DNA from: Leptofilum sp041748655
Lineage (GTDB): Bacteria > Chloroflexota > Anaerolineae > Promineifilales > Promineifilaceae
DNA length: 64,000 nt
NCBI GenBank assembly: GCA_041748655.1
Contig: JBGTCV010000116.1
Span: 46,988 to 110,987 of the forward strand
Direction of reading: 5' to 3'
Shown here: piece by piece, positions 8,409 through 17,095 of the stretch
Layout: each line of letters begins with the position of its first letter
Position numbering within the stretch: the first letter of the stretch is position 1
Notes under the pieces: generated by a model
The model's database searches: none
Seen by the model: only the letters and a program-made list of their open reading frames with translations
Told to the model about the DNA's origin: nothing
Program-made: the position numbers and the translations under genes

Positions 8409-9998
8409 TCAGGCAACGGCCGTTGCGCCACCCCGCCGATTATCACCCGCCGCCACGAGACGGCCGTCTGCCGTGCGCGAGACGCTGTGCGCCCCGCCAA
8501 AATAGATGCTGCGCGTGGGCCAGCGGTTCACCGGGTAGCCCATCGCTTCCAGTTGTTCCACCGCTGCCGGATCAAAGCCTGCTTCACACTGTAAAGCCCC
8601 GTTTTCCACATGCACCCGCGCCGTGTTGACCGCGTCGTGCAGCGTCATCCGGTAATCCAGCAGATTGCTCAGCGCCTGCATGATGGCGCTGCGAATGCGA
8701 ATCGAGCCGCCGCTGCCCAGCACCAACCGGGTTTGCCCGTTTTGCAGCACAATGACGGGGGTCATCATCGTGGGAATACGCTGTCCAGCGGGGCGGCTGT
8801 GGAAGCCGTTGGGGTGCAAGTCCGCCTCGCCCATCATATTGTTGGGGATGTAGCCGGTGCCTGGCACCACGTACCCCGCCGATTCGCCAGCGGTGGTGGT
8901 GAGGCTGACGGCCAACCCGTCGCCATCCACCACGCTGAGGTGGCTGGTGTTGTTGGGCGCAGGCGGCTCGGCAGTATAAGCAGAGGCGCGTTGACGGTGG
9001 AGGGCTTCTGCCACTTCGGTCACGTACTGCTGCACAAAGGCATCATCCAGAAAACGGCTGATGGCGTCGGCGGCGGGCACTGTTTCGCTTAAATTTTCCC
9101 AAAACGGCCGTGCCCGATTGGTAGCGACCATAATTTCGTACAGCAGCTGGAGATGGGCGGTAGAGCTGTGCGGCCGTTTCTGCATATCGAACTGAGAGAG
9201 CAGCTTGAGGGTAAAGGCCGTCAGTACGCCGCCGGTGGAGCAGGGGGGCGGCAGCAGGAGTTCATAGTTGCGGTAGGGCAGGCGGATGGAGGGCAGCTTG
9301 TGCACCCGGTAGCTGGCCAGATCATCGGCGGTGAGCAGGCCGCCATTTTTTGCCTGATCGCGCAGCAGCGCCTGCCCCAACGCGCCGCTTTGGGCGTAGG
9401 CGGCCCCTTCACGCGCCAACGCTTGCAGGGTCTGGTACAGGTTGGGGATGAAGAGATGCTCGCCGCCCTGGATCATACGGCCGTCTGGCATAAAAATGTC
9501 TCGCATCCCGGCGGTGTGGGTGTAGAGCGGCTGGAGCAGGGTGCAGGTGTCGGCCTGGAACGGGGCGATGGGCAGGCCGTCTTTGGCCAGCTTGAGGGCG
9601 GGTTCCAGCAGCTGGCTGAGGGGCAGACGGCCGTAATCGGCCGCCATCTGGCACAGCCCGGCAATGTTGCCCGGCACGGCCACGGAAGCGCGGCCGAGGT
9701 AAAAATCTTGCGTCGTGGCGCCAAAATCAATGGTCACCTGGTGAAAATCGAGCGAGTCAGGTGGATGGCCGTTCAGGCCAGGGGCGCTGCTGAAAAAATC
9801 GTAAACGAGGGAACGGCCGTTTTCCGGGTCATACAGGTGGGCGATGCCGCTGCCCCCCAGGTGCACCACGCCAATTTCGGCAATGAAAGAGGCAAAAGCG
9901 GCAGCCACGGCGGCATCGACTGCGTTGCCCCCGGCCTGCAAAATTTGTTGTCCGGCAGCGGCTGTTTCAGCATCCCCGGCGGCAATCACTCCTCGCAT
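8409..9998 (-). CDS. Gamma-glutamyltransferase family protein
   Basis: The 529-residue protein belongs to the gamma-glutamyltranspeptidase family of self-cleaving N-terminal nucleophile hydrolases. The N-terminal part has GQQILQAGGNAVDAAVAAAFA, the classic large-subunit start. The expected cleavage and nucleophile site is the Thr in NNTSHLSVVD, followed by AVSLTTTAG. The usual PGGSRI region appears as GSGGSIRIRSAI. There is no signal peptide, unlike the periplasmic enzyme of E. coli, so a cytoplasmic role is likely. Substrates of such paralogues are not predictable from sequence; glutathione or other gamma-glutamyl compounds, or cephalosporin-acylase-like chemistry, are possible. The gene stands alone between repeat clusters. 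Confidence 0.9.
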   Translation of the reverse strand: MRGVIAAGDAETAAAGQQILQAGGNAVDAAVAAAFASFIAEIGVVHLGGSGIAHLYDPENGRSLVYDFFSSAPGLNGHPPDSLDFHQVTIDFGATTQDFYLGRASVAVPGNIAGLCQMAADYGRLPLSQLLEPALKLAKDGLPIAPFQADTCTLLQPLYTHTAGMRDIFMPDGRMIQGGEHLFIPNLYQTLQALAREGAAYAQSGALGQALLRDQAKNGGLLTADDLASYRVHKLPSIRLPYRNYELLLPPPCSTGGVLTAFTLKLLSQFDMQKRPHSSTAHLQLLYEIMVATNRARPFWENLSETVPAADAISRFLDDAFVQQYVTEVAEALHRQRASAYTAEPPAPNNTSHLSVVDGDGLAVSLTTTAGESAGYVVPGTGYIPNNMMGEADLHPNGFHSRPAGQRIPTMMTPVIVLQNGQTRLVLGSGGSIRIRSAIMQALSNLLDYRMTLHDAVNTARVHVENGALQCEAGFDPAAVEQLEAMGYPVNRWPTRSIYFGGAHSVSRTADGRLVAAGDNRRGGATAVA

Positions 9999-10087
9999 AA
10001 AAGTTCACTCCTTCCTGTGGTGTTGGTTTGGTGGCGTAGTTTACCCGAATTTTTTGGGGGAAGCTTGCCGCTGTCGGGCGTTAGGGT

Positions 10088-10378
10088 CGTTATCTTTGGC
10101 CTCACAAAACCGCTTCATATTTTTATACGAAGGAACAAAGGGTTGAAGAAACAAAGAAAGAGCCTTTTCCTTAATTCTCGTCGTTCCTTCGTTTCTTTGT
10201 GTCTTTGTATAAATGTATAAAAAACGGCCGTTATCTTACGCCTCACAAAATCGCTTCCTATTTTTATACGAAGGAACAAAGGGTTGAAGAAACAAAGAAA
10301 GAGCCTTTTCCTTAATTTTCTTCGTACCTTCGTCTCTTTGTGTCTTTGTATAAATGTATAAAAAACGGCCGTTATCGG
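10088..10378. repeat. Two tandem ~141-bp direct repeats, family F
   Basis: Two nearly identical units begin near 10101 (CTCACAAAACCGCTTC) and 10242 (CTCACAAAATCGCTTC). Each contains GAAGGAACAAAGGG, a run of AAAGAAAGAGCC, GTGTCTTTGTATAAATG and a closing AAACGGCCGTTATC. Within each unit the AGGAACAAAG and CTTTGTGTCTTTG parts are roughly complementary, so each could fold back. They occupy most of the 9999-10449 spacer. Confidence 0.85.
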
Positions 10379-10449
10379 CGTTACCAATTCGCCTAAATTT
10401 GGTGAACGTGATAGAAAAACGAGACAATTATTCAATCAAGGAAGGTCGC

Positions 10450-11703
10450 ATGAATCACAACACGTTTTCCTCAATTTTGCAGGAACATTTTAAGTTGAGT
10501 TTGCCCGAATATTTAGAGATGCTGCGGCAGATGGTGGCAATTAACAGCTTTACCGCCCATGCGGCGGGGGTGAATGAGCTGGGCCAGGTGACGGCCAACC
10601 TGTTTGCCGGGCTGGGGTTTGAAGCGGAGTTTGTCCAATCGGCTATTCCCCACTACGGTAAACATCTGGTTTTGAGAAGAAACGGCCGTACCCCCCAAAC
10701 CATCGGCCTCGTTTCCCACCTGGACACCGTTTTCCCCGCTGATGAAGAGGCGCGCAACAATTTTCACTGGCGCGAAGAAGGGGAGCGCATCTACGGCCCC
10801 GGTACGGTGGACATCAAAGGGGGCACCGTGCTCATCTACATGATGCTGGATGCGCTGAGCCTGCACGCCCCGGAGCAGTTCGAGGCGATCACCTGGGTCA
10901 TCCTGGTAGATGCTTCTGAAGAAGCCGAAGCGGAAGATTTTGGCCAGCTGTGCATCGACCGGCTGGAAGGGCCAGATACCCTGGCCTGCCTCATTTTTGA
11001 AGGGGGCAGCAAGGAGGCCAACACCTACCAGGTGGTGGTTGCTCGCAAGGGAATGGCTATTTTTCAGGTCAAAACCGCAGGGCGGGCTTCCCACGCGGGC
11101 AGCTTTCATCCCAGCGGGGCCAACGCCGTGGTGCAGATGGCCCACACCATCCTGAAGCTGGCGGCCATCACCGACTACAGCCGGGACGTGACGGTGAACG
11201 TGGGCACGATGCGCGGTGGGGTGGTGACCAACCGGGTGCCGCACGAAGCAGAATCCTGGCTGGAGATGCGCACCTTTCAGCCAGACGTGTTTGCCGAAAC
11301 AATTGAGCAGATTATGGCGTTGAACGGCCAATCGGATGTGGCCAGTTCGGTAGACGGCTACGCCTGCTCGGTGGCGGTGAACCTGTACCGCCAGACGCCG
11401 CCCTGGGGACACAACGCCGCCACCGATCGTCTGTATGAGGTGTGGCGGCAGACCGGTGAAGCGCTGGGCTTTACGGTGCTGCCAGAAGAGCGGGGCGGCT
11501 TGAGCGACGGGAATCATTTCTGGCAGCGCATCCCTTCGCTGGATGGTCTGGGGCCAGCCGGGGGAAATGCCCACTGCTCAGAACGCAGCGAGGATGGCAG
11601 CAAGGATCAGGAATATCTGTTGGTGAGTTCATTGGTACCGAAAGCGACGTTAAATACGATGGCGGTACTCAATTTAATCGGAGCGTTTGATGAGTCGTCG
11701 TAA
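10450..11703 (+). CDS. M20 family metallopeptidase
   Basis: The 417-residue protein matches M20 carboxypeptidase/deacylase-type enzymes. The metal-binding and catalytic residues are visible in order: LVSHLDTVFP (His, catalytic Asp), GPGTVDIKGG (bridging Asp), DASEEAE (catalytic Glu and ligand) and GGNAHCSE (C-terminal His). The dimerisation lid domain lies around ASHAGSFHPSGANAV. The start at 10450 is chosen because AAGGAAGG sits eight bases upstream; the longer frame would run into the family F repeat. The alpha/beta hydrolase begins 17 bases after its stop, so the two are probably co-transcribed. The natural substrate is unknown; glutamate-carboxypeptidase-like enzymes are the nearest likeness. 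Confidence 0.88.
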   Translation: MNHNTFSSILQEHFKLSLPEYLEMLRQMVAINSFTAHAAGVNELGQVTANLFAGLGFEAEFVQSAIPHYGKHLVLRRNGRTPQTIGLVSHLDTVFPADEEARNNFHWREEGERIYGPGTVDIKGGTVLIYMMLDALSLHAPEQFEAITWVILVDASEEAEAEDFGQLCIDRLEGPDTLACLIFEGGSKEANTYQVVVARKGMAIFQVKTAGRASHAGSFHPSGANAVVQMAHTILKLAAITDYSRDVTVNVGTMRGGVVTNRVPHEAESWLEMRTFQPDVFAETIEQIMALNGQSDVASSVDGYACSVAVNLYRQTPPWGHNAATDRLYEVWRQTGEALGFTVLPEERGGLSDGNHFWQRIPSLDGLGPAGGNAHCSERSEDGSKDQEYLLVSSLVPKATLNTMAVLNLIGAFDESS

Positions 11704-11719
11704 AGAAAAGCGAGGTGGT

Positions 11720-12616
11720 ATGAATACAAATGGCTGGCTGCTGCTAGTGGGTTTATTGTTGGTGGTGGGGGGAACGGCCGTTTACTTCGGCAATCGTTGG
11801 GTGGGGCAAAGCGCCGACCGGCTGATGTATCCCGGACGCAGCCAGCTCAACCAGACCCCGGCCGATTTCGATTTGACGGCCGAAACGGTGCGGTTCACGG
11901 CCGATGGCATCGAATTGGTGGCCTGGTACATTCCTCCGACCGAGGCGGCCGATGGGGCGACCCTCGTTTATGCCCACGGCTTTGGCGGCAGTCGAGGTGC
12001 GCTGCTGGAAGATGCGGTGGCTTTACGGCCGTTTGGCTACGGGGCGCTGCTGCTGGACATGCGCAACCACGGCGAAAGCGGCGATGGCGTGACCACCTGG
12101 GGCTACAGCGAAGCCAATGATCTGGTGGCTGCCTACAACTATTTGCTAACCCGGCCAGAAGTGAATCCAGACCGGATTGGCCTGGTGGGCAAGTCGATGG
12201 GCGGGGCGGCGGCGGCGCGTGCCGCGCTTCAGCTCCCTAACCTGGCGGTGCTGGTGCTGCAAAGCAGCTACACCAGCTTTGAGGACAATTTACCCAACAT
12301 TTTGCCGGGCATTGCCCGCAGCCCGGGCTTTTTGTCGCCGCTGGTGTTTCGCCGGATGGTGTCGGAAAGCGGCCTGCCGCTGGCGGAGGCGCGTGCGGTG
12401 CAAGCCGTGGTGTCGCTAAACGTGCCGCTGCTGGTGATTCATGGGCAGCAGGACCGGCTGGTGCCGTTGGCTCAGGGGGAAGCTATTTTTGCCGCCGCCA
12501 ACGAGCCGAAGCAGCTCTATATCGTGCCAGGCGCGGGCCATTTAAATATTTTCACGATGGATCCGGCCAGGTTTACGGCAGAGATGCGCGCTTTTTTAGA
12601 GGCGTATTTGCCGTAA
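11720..12616 (+). CDS. Alpha/beta hydrolase, membrane-anchored
   Basis: The 298-residue protein starts with an N-terminal hydrophobic anchor (WLLLVGLLLVVGGTAVYFG). The hydrolase fold shows YAHGFGGS for the oxyanion loop, GKSMGG for the nucleophile Ser, HGQQDRLVP for the Asp and PGAGH for the His. This matches the BEM46/YqkD group of serine hydrolases, usually placed at the outer face of the membrane. The start at 11720 is supported by GAGGTGG just upstream. It follows the M20 peptidase closely. The substrate is unknown; esterase or peptidase activity are both possible. Confidence 0.88.
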   Translation: MNTNGWLLLVGLLLVVGGTAVYFGNRWVGQSADRLMYPGRSQLNQTPADFDLTAETVRFTADGIELVAWYIPPTEAADGATLVYAHGFGGSRGALLEDAVALRPFGYGALLLDMRNHGESGDGVTTWGYSEANDLVAAYNYLLTRPEVNPDRIGLVGKSMGGAAAARAALQLPNLAVLVLQSSYTSFEDNLPNILPGIARSPGFLSPLVFRRMVSESGLPLAEARAVQAVVSLNVPLLVIHGQQDRLVPLAQGEAIFAAANEPKQLYIVPGAGHLNIFTMDPARFTAEMRAFLEAYLP

Positions 12617-12624
12617 GGAAGCGT

Positions 12625-12700
12625 GTAAATGGGTAAATGGGTAATTGAGTAATTGGGTAATTCAAACGCCAAATTACTTAATTACCCAATTACTCAATTG
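12625..12700. repeat. Intergenic GTAATT repeat cluster, family B copy 1
   Basis: Several GGGTAATT/GAGTAATT units are followed by their complements (AATTACCCAATTACTC), so the whole can form a long hairpin between the hydrolase and the next gene. Confidence 0.85.
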
Positions 12701-12758
12701 CTTCACAACCGGATGTTGCATTAACAATAAACTAAAAAGCAGCAGGAAGGAGTGAACG

Positions 12759-13457
12759 ATGTCTTACAATCGACTCGGAACTTTGGCAGCGGGTGTGTTG
12801 GGCTTGGGCTGGCTGGTGGCGGTGGGCGTTAACGTGTTTGTCTGGCTGCCGCAAATTCAGCAGCTGCCGCCCGGCTTTTGGGACGATAGCGATCTCTTTT
12901 TGGCCTTTGTGCGAGAGAATGCTATTTCCTGGCAAATTTTTCACGTTGGGTCGACGTTGGGTTTGTGTGCGGCCGTTTTTCTGGTGGGCTTGTTGGCAGA
13001 GCTGGGGGCGGGAGACGGCCGTACCCGTGCTTTTACCACGTTGGGCACGGTGGGGGCGGTCTTTGGCCTGGTTGCCAGCCTGATCGATCAGCTGGGCACG
13101 CCCGTGGTGGCTCGTTTTGCCCAGGGCAATCCGCTGTTTGTGGCTCAGATTTGGGAGGTTATGGAACCGATTCGGGATTCTGGCCTCAAGACGATCAGCT
13201 TTGCCTTTATGGGGCTGTGGCTCATCTGGCTGGCGGACAAGTTGATTCTGGATTCTCGCCGTTTGGGACAGTTTACCCTGGCTGTGGGCATCGCTCTGGT
13301 CGTGCTGGCTCTGGTCGAGGCGCTGACGCCGCCGCCGTTGGCCTACACTATCGGCGAGACAGGCATCGGCGGGCTGGTGATCCTGCTGGTTCCGATTTGG
13401 GGGCTGTGGCTGGCGCGCTGGTTTTGGCAGCGGGAGCTGGCGGAAGTGGGTAATTGA
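12759..13457 (+). CDS. Multi-pass membrane protein of unknown function
   Basis: The 232-residue protein has about six hydrophobic segments, at roughly residues 7-29, 62-80, 90-110, 143-162, 170-190 and 205-225. The start has a good ribosome site, AGGAAGGAG, about ten bases upstream. No catalytic or transport signature is recognised. A conserved-looking extracytoplasmic loop carries LPPGFWDDSDLFLAFVREN. The stop codon falls inside a family B repeat, so the last few residues may be repeat-derived. It stands between repeat clusters without a clear operon partner. Confidence 0.75.
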   Translation: MSYNRLGTLAAGVLGLGWLVAVGVNVFVWLPQIQQLPPGFWDDSDLFLAFVRENAISWQIFHVGSTLGLCAAVFLVGLLAELGAGDGRTRAFTTLGTVGAVFGLVASLIDQLGTPVVARFAQGNPLFVAQIWEVMEPIRDSGLKTISFAFMGLWLIWLADKLILDSRRLGQFTLAVGIALVVLALVEALTPPPLAYTIGETGIGGLVILLVPIWGLWLARWFWQRELAEVGN

Positions 13458-13500
13458 GTAAGTGGGTAATTAGGTAATTGGGTAATTGGGCAATTACTCC
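13448..13500. repeat. Intergenic GTAATT repeat cluster, family B copy 2
   Basis: Consecutive GGGTAATT, GAGTAA and GGTAATT units overlap the stop codon of the preceding membrane-protein gene. They end in CAATTACTCC. Confidence 0.8.
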
Positions 13501-13538
13501 GTTACCAGCGAAATTCTTGCACGAAGAGCAAGGAAAGG

Positions 13539-13595
13539 ATCAAAGATTTCGCAGATTGCGCAGATAAAAATCTGTTAAATCTGTGAAAACTTTGA
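13539..13595. repeat. Inverted repeat, family C copy 1
   Basis: ATCAAAGATTTCGCAGATTG is followed by complementary AATCTGTGAAAACTTTGAT. Related elements lie at 21912-21977 and 25831-25890. Confidence 0.75.
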
Positions 13596-13620
13596 TATTT
13601 GCTTGTTGAGGTAGAATAAT

Positions 13621-14229
13621 TTGGTTAGGTTTTTGCAAACGGCCGTTCGCCTTTTAGCGCGAATGGTGACAGGTATTCTTGTGCTGGCCATTTTGCTGGG
13701 CTGGTATGCGGCGACGACGGTCTTTTTGTTTTCGCTGAAGGATGAAACGCGCCCGGCGGATGCGGCGATTGTGCTGGGGGCAGCGGTGTGGGGGGAACGG
13801 CCGTCCCCCGTCTTCCGCGAGCGGATTAACCACGGCGTGCTGCTTTACCAGACCGGCCTGATAGAGAAGCTGATTTTTACCGGCGGCGTGGGCAATCGGG
13901 ACGAGCTGGCGGAAGCGGAAGTGGGGCGTAACTACGCCATTGCCCAGGGGGTCAATCCGGCCGATATTTTGGTCGAAACAAGCTCCACTTCTACCTACGA
14001 AAATTTACATAATGCCCAGATGTTGGCGCAGCAAAATGGTCTGGAAACTTTCCTGGTTGTGAGCACGCCCAACCATATGCGGCGGGCGCTGGCCGTCGCG
14101 GCCGATTTGCAGATGGAGGCATACAGCTCGCCCACCCGCTCTATCCGCTGGATTAGCAGCGCCACCCGAACCTTTTCTTACCTGCGGGAAGTGGTAGCGT
14201 ATTCGGTATACCTGTTGAATTTGGGTTGA
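13621..14229 (+). CDS. YdcF/SanA-type DUF218 membrane protein
   Basis: The 202-residue protein has one N-terminal membrane helix (about residues 15-38) and then a DUF218 domain: ADAAIVLGAAVWGERPSPVFRERINHG, KLIFTGGVG, SSSTYENLHNA and VSTPNHMRRAL. This family includes SanA and ElyC, linked to envelope integrity, and YdcF. The TTG start at 13621 is preceded by GAGGT at a suitable distance; ATG at 13663 is an alternative inside the membrane segment. The next gene is separated by a family B hairpin. A precise biochemical role is not established for the family. Confidence 0.87.
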   Translation: MVRFLQTAVRLLARMVTGILVLAILLGWYAATTVFLFSLKDETRPADAAIVLGAAVWGERPSPVFRERINHGVLLYQTGLIEKLIFTGGVGNRDELAEAEVGRNYAIAQGVNPADILVETSSTSTYENLHNAQMLAQQNGLETFLVVSTPNHMRRALAVAADLQMEAYSSPTRSIRWISSATRTFSYLREVVAYSVYLLNLG

Positions 14230-14233
14230 GGGG

Positions 14234-14317
14234 AGTAATGGGGTAATTAAGTAATTGAGTAATTGGGTAATTATGATGCTGCACAATTACTCAATTGCCC
14301 AATTACCCAATTACCTT
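14234..14317. repeat. Intergenic GTAATT repeat cluster, family B copy 3
   Basis: GGGTAATTAAGTAATTGAGTAATT is followed by ACAATTACTCAATTGCC and CAATTACC, forming an inverted structure between two co-directional genes. Confidence 0.85.
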
Positions 14318-14344
14318 ATTCGCTTAGCGATTATGGAGAATAAT

Positions 14345-15502
14345 ATGAATTTAGATTGGGATATCCTTTTGCAAGATTGTGTTGATTTTACGCAGCGGCT
14401 GATTCAGACGCCGAGCATGCCGTTTGAGGAGGCGCAGCTGGCGGAGCTGGTAGTGGCCGAATTGCAGCAGCTCAATTTTGACCAGGTGTGGATCGATGAG
14501 ATGGGGAATGTAAACGGCCGTATCCGTGGCACAGATCCCTCTCTGGGCGCGTTGGTGCTAAACACCCATCTGGACCACGTTGATCCGGGCGAACCGAGCC
14601 TCTGGTCAGTGCCGCCGTACAGCGGCACGATTGTGGGCGATCGCATTGTGGGGCGGGGCGCTTGCGACATCAAAGGGCCGCTGGCGGTGCAGGTGTACAG
14701 CATGGCGGCGCTGCTGCGGGCGGGCATTCGGCCCCGGCGGGACGTACTGTTCAGCGGCGTGGTGCAGGAGGAGATTGGTGGGGCAGGGGCTAAATATTGG
14801 GCGGAGAATCTGGATTATCCTGTGGATCTGGTTGTTTTAGGCGAGCCGTCGGATAACAAGATCGCGTTGGGTCATCGGGGAATTGCCCAGATGTGGGTGC
14901 GGTTTAACGGCCGTTCCGTCCATGCCAGCGTGCCGGAGCAGGGCGTCAACCCCAACTACGCGATGGCCCAATTTTTGCAGAATATAGCTACCGCCAAAGG
15001 AGAGCTGTCGGCGCATGAGCTGCTGGGGCCAACCACCATTTCCCCCACGATCATCGAAGTAGACACCAAAAGCACAAACGTGACGCCCGCCTGGACGCGA
15101 GTTTGCCTCGATTTCCGCACCGCCAGCGAGAGCCACAAAAGTTTACGCGCTTTTGTGCAGCGGGTGGCGGGCGAGCAGCCCATCGTGCTGGAAGACGGCC
15201 TGTGCAGCACGCCCACCCCGTACCCAGATTCCGAGGAGACGATTTACGGCTTCTACACCCCGCCCACCGACGAAAAAGTGCAGCGTGCCCAGTTGCTGAT
15301 AGGCCAGGGGATGGGTCGTGAGGCTGCCTTCAGCAGCTACCAATTTGCCACAGACGGCCGTCACTTTGTGCCCCACGGCCTGACGATGATCGGCTACGCT
15401 GCCAGCGAAGAAAGCCAGGCGCACGTGGTGGATGAATATATTTCTGTCCCCAAAATGCTGGAGAGTTTACGGGGGCATGTGGAGCTCATCCAAAATTACT
15501 GA
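14345..15502 (+). CDS. M20 family peptidase, YgeY-like
   Basis: The 385-residue protein shows M20 motifs: NTHLDHVDPG, GRGACDIKGP, VVQEEIGG and LGEPSD. It ends with FATDGRHF, typical of the YgeY/ArgE-like group of amidohydrolases. The start at 14345 is preferred because GGAG lies nine bases upstream; the longer frame is made of repeat sequence. It is the second M20 enzyme within 4 kb but is only distantly similar to the one at 10450. It ends just before a strong bidirectional terminator shared with the fructose PTS operon. The substrate is unknown; deacetylation or hydrolysis of an N-acyl amino acid or dipeptide is expected from the family. Confidence 0.88.
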   Translation: MNLDWDILLQDCVDFTQRLIQTPSMPFEEAQLAELVVAELQQLNFDQVWIDEMGNVNGRIRGTDPSLGALVLNTHLDHVDPGEPSLWSVPPYSGTIVGDRIVGRGACDIKGPLAVQVYSMAALLRAGIRPRRDVLFSGVVQEEIGGAGAKYWAENLDYPVDLVVLGEPSDNKIALGHRGIAQMWVRFNGRSVHASVPEQGVNPNYAMAQFLQNIATAKGELSAHELLGPTTISPTIIEVDTKSTNVTPAWTRVCLDFRTASESHKSLRAFVQRVAGEQPIVLEDGLCSTPTPYPDSEETIYGFYTPPTDEKVQRAQLLIGQGMGREAAFSSYQFATDGRHFVPHGLTMIGYAASEESQAHVVDEYISVPKMLESLRGHVELIQNY

Positions 15503-15522
15503 TTGATTTTACAGGAGGGTAT

Positions 15523-15556
15523 AAAAAAGAGCGACCCATCAGGTCGCTCTTTTTTT
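15523..15556. terminator. Bidirectional rho-independent terminator
   Basis: A perfect stem GAGCGACC/GGTCGCTC with loop CATCA is flanked by six A on the left and seven T on the right. It therefore serves both the M20 gene from the left and the PTS operon from the right. Confidence 0.95.
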
Positions 15557-15578
15557 ATAGTTAACTGCTGCTCGTTAA

Positions 15579-17057
15579 TCAGGCAATAACTGGCTGTGCC
15601 TCAGCGGCCGTTTCTCCAGTTTCAACCTCGATCACCGGTTTCTTGAGCAAGTAAAGCATACCGGCGGTAACGGCCGTTCCCACCAAAATTGCCACAATGT
15701 ACATGCCCAGATTGCTAACCGCATTGGGAATAGGCAGAACAAACACACCGCCATGCGGCACGCGCAGCGCGGCACCAAACAGCATAGAAAGCGCACCTGC
15801 CACCGCAGACCCCACCATAATCGATGGAATCACCCGGAACGGATCGCGTGCGGCAAAAGGAATGGCCCCTTCAGTGATAAAGGAGATGCCCAAAACGGCC
15901 GCTGCTTTGCCCGCTTCCCGCTCATCGGCCGTGAACTTGTTCTTGAACAGGTAGCTGGCCAGCGCCAAACCCAGCGGCGGCGTCATGCCCGCAGCCATCA
16001 CGGCCGCCATTGGCAAATACACCTGGCTGTCTAGCAGACCTACCGAAAAGGCATACGCCGATTTATTGACGGGGCCGCCCATATCAAAGGCCATCATCGC
16101 CCCCAAAATGAGGCCTAAAATGACGGCGCTGCCTTCCTGCATCCCATTCAACCACCCGGTCAAGGCGTTTAGGGCTGCGCTTACCGGTGTGCCAACCACG
16201 TAAAACATCAGCAACCCAGTTACCAGCGAACCAAGCAGCGGCAGGATCAGAACCGGCATTAAACCAGATAGAGAGGTGGGCAATTTGATGGTGTTTTTTA
16301 GCCATTCAACAAAGTAACCAGCGATAAAACCGGCAATGATGCCACCTAAAAAGCCAGACCCGGTGGCGCCTGCAATGATGCCGCCAATCATACCGGGGGC
16401 CAGGCCGGGCCGGTCGGCAATGGAGTAGGCGATAAACCCTGCCAAAATAGGAACCATCAGCCCAAAACCGCCCTGCGCCCCAATGGCAAACAGATTGGCC
16501 CAGAAAGTGGTCCAGACCGTTGCCCCAATCGCTTCGCCCGTGAGGCTCAACGTAGCGTCATAGGCATAGATGCCGCGCGCCGCAAAGGCAACCGCAATGA
16601 GCAGCCCGCCCGCGACAACAAAGGGAATCATATAAGAAACCCCGGTCATTAAATGTTTGTAGGGACCTGTGCGGGTAGCAGACCGGGCTGCTTTGGCTTG
16701 CTGAACGTCAGAGACGTAGTCGGCCTTGGCTGCCGCAGTTCCGTACACGGTGGCCTCTTCCAAAGCGGCTTTTACGACGGCCGTTCCATCCTTGATAGCA
16801 GCTTTGGTGGAGGTTTCATAAACCCGCTTGCCTACAAAACGGCTCATGTCTACGTTGGTGTCTGCGGCAATGATCACCAGGTCGGCGGCGCTGACATCTT
16901 CGGCGGTGAGGCTGTTTTGGGACCCAACAGACCCTTGAGTCTCTACTTTGACTTCATAGCCCAGCGCTTCTGCCCCACGCTGGACGCCCTCTGCTGCCAT
17001 GAAGGTATGCGCGATACCTGTTGGGCAAGAGGTGATGGCAACGATTTTTTTTGTCAT
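15579..17057 (-). CDS. fruA: Fructose PTS IIBC permease
   Basis: The 492-residue protein couples fructose uptake to phosphorylation. Residues 1-100 form the IIB domain; the phospho-accepting Cys is in ITSCPTGIAHTFMAAEG. The IIC domain follows with about nine membrane helices and the conserved DMGGPVNKSAYAF and FITEGAIPFAARDP motifs. There is no fused IIA; that domain is on the protein encoded by the operon's first gene. The start at 17057 has AAGGAG just upstream, and the long open frame upstream of it is not coding. The gene is last in the operon, 38 bases after fruK, and ends at the shared terminator. Confidence 0.95.
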   Translation of the reverse strand: MTKKIVAITSCPTGIAHTFMAAEGVQRGAEALGYEVKVETQGSVGSQNSLTAEDVSAADLVIIAADTNVDMSRFVGKRVYETSTKAAIKDGTAVVKAALEEATVYGTAAAKADYVSDVQQAKAARSATRTGPYKHLMTGVSYMIPFVVAGGLLIAVAFAARGIYAYDATLSLTGEAIGATVWTTFWANLFAIGAQGGFGLMVPILAGFIAYSIADRPGLAPGMIGGIIAGATGSGFLGGIIAGFIAGYFVEWLKNTIKLPTSLSGLMPVLILPLLGSLVTGLLMFYVVGTPVSAALNALTGWLNGMQEGSAVILGLILGAMMAFDMGGPVNKSAYAFSVGLLDSQVYLPMAAVMAAGMTPPLGLALASYLFKNKFTADEREAGKAAAVLGISFITEGAIPFAARDPFRVIPSIMVGSAVAGALSMLFGAALRVPHGGVFVLPIPNAVSNLGMYIVAILVGTAVTAGMLYLLKKPVIEVETGETAAEAQPVIA

Positions 17058-17095
17058 TTCCTTTCTCCTTACTAAACTAAACGAAAACCTGATAT

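Noticed and set aside
9153..10220. 355-residue plus-strand frame opposite gamma-glutamyltransferase
   Set aside because: It is antisense to a well-supported gene, and its end runs into the tandem repeats.
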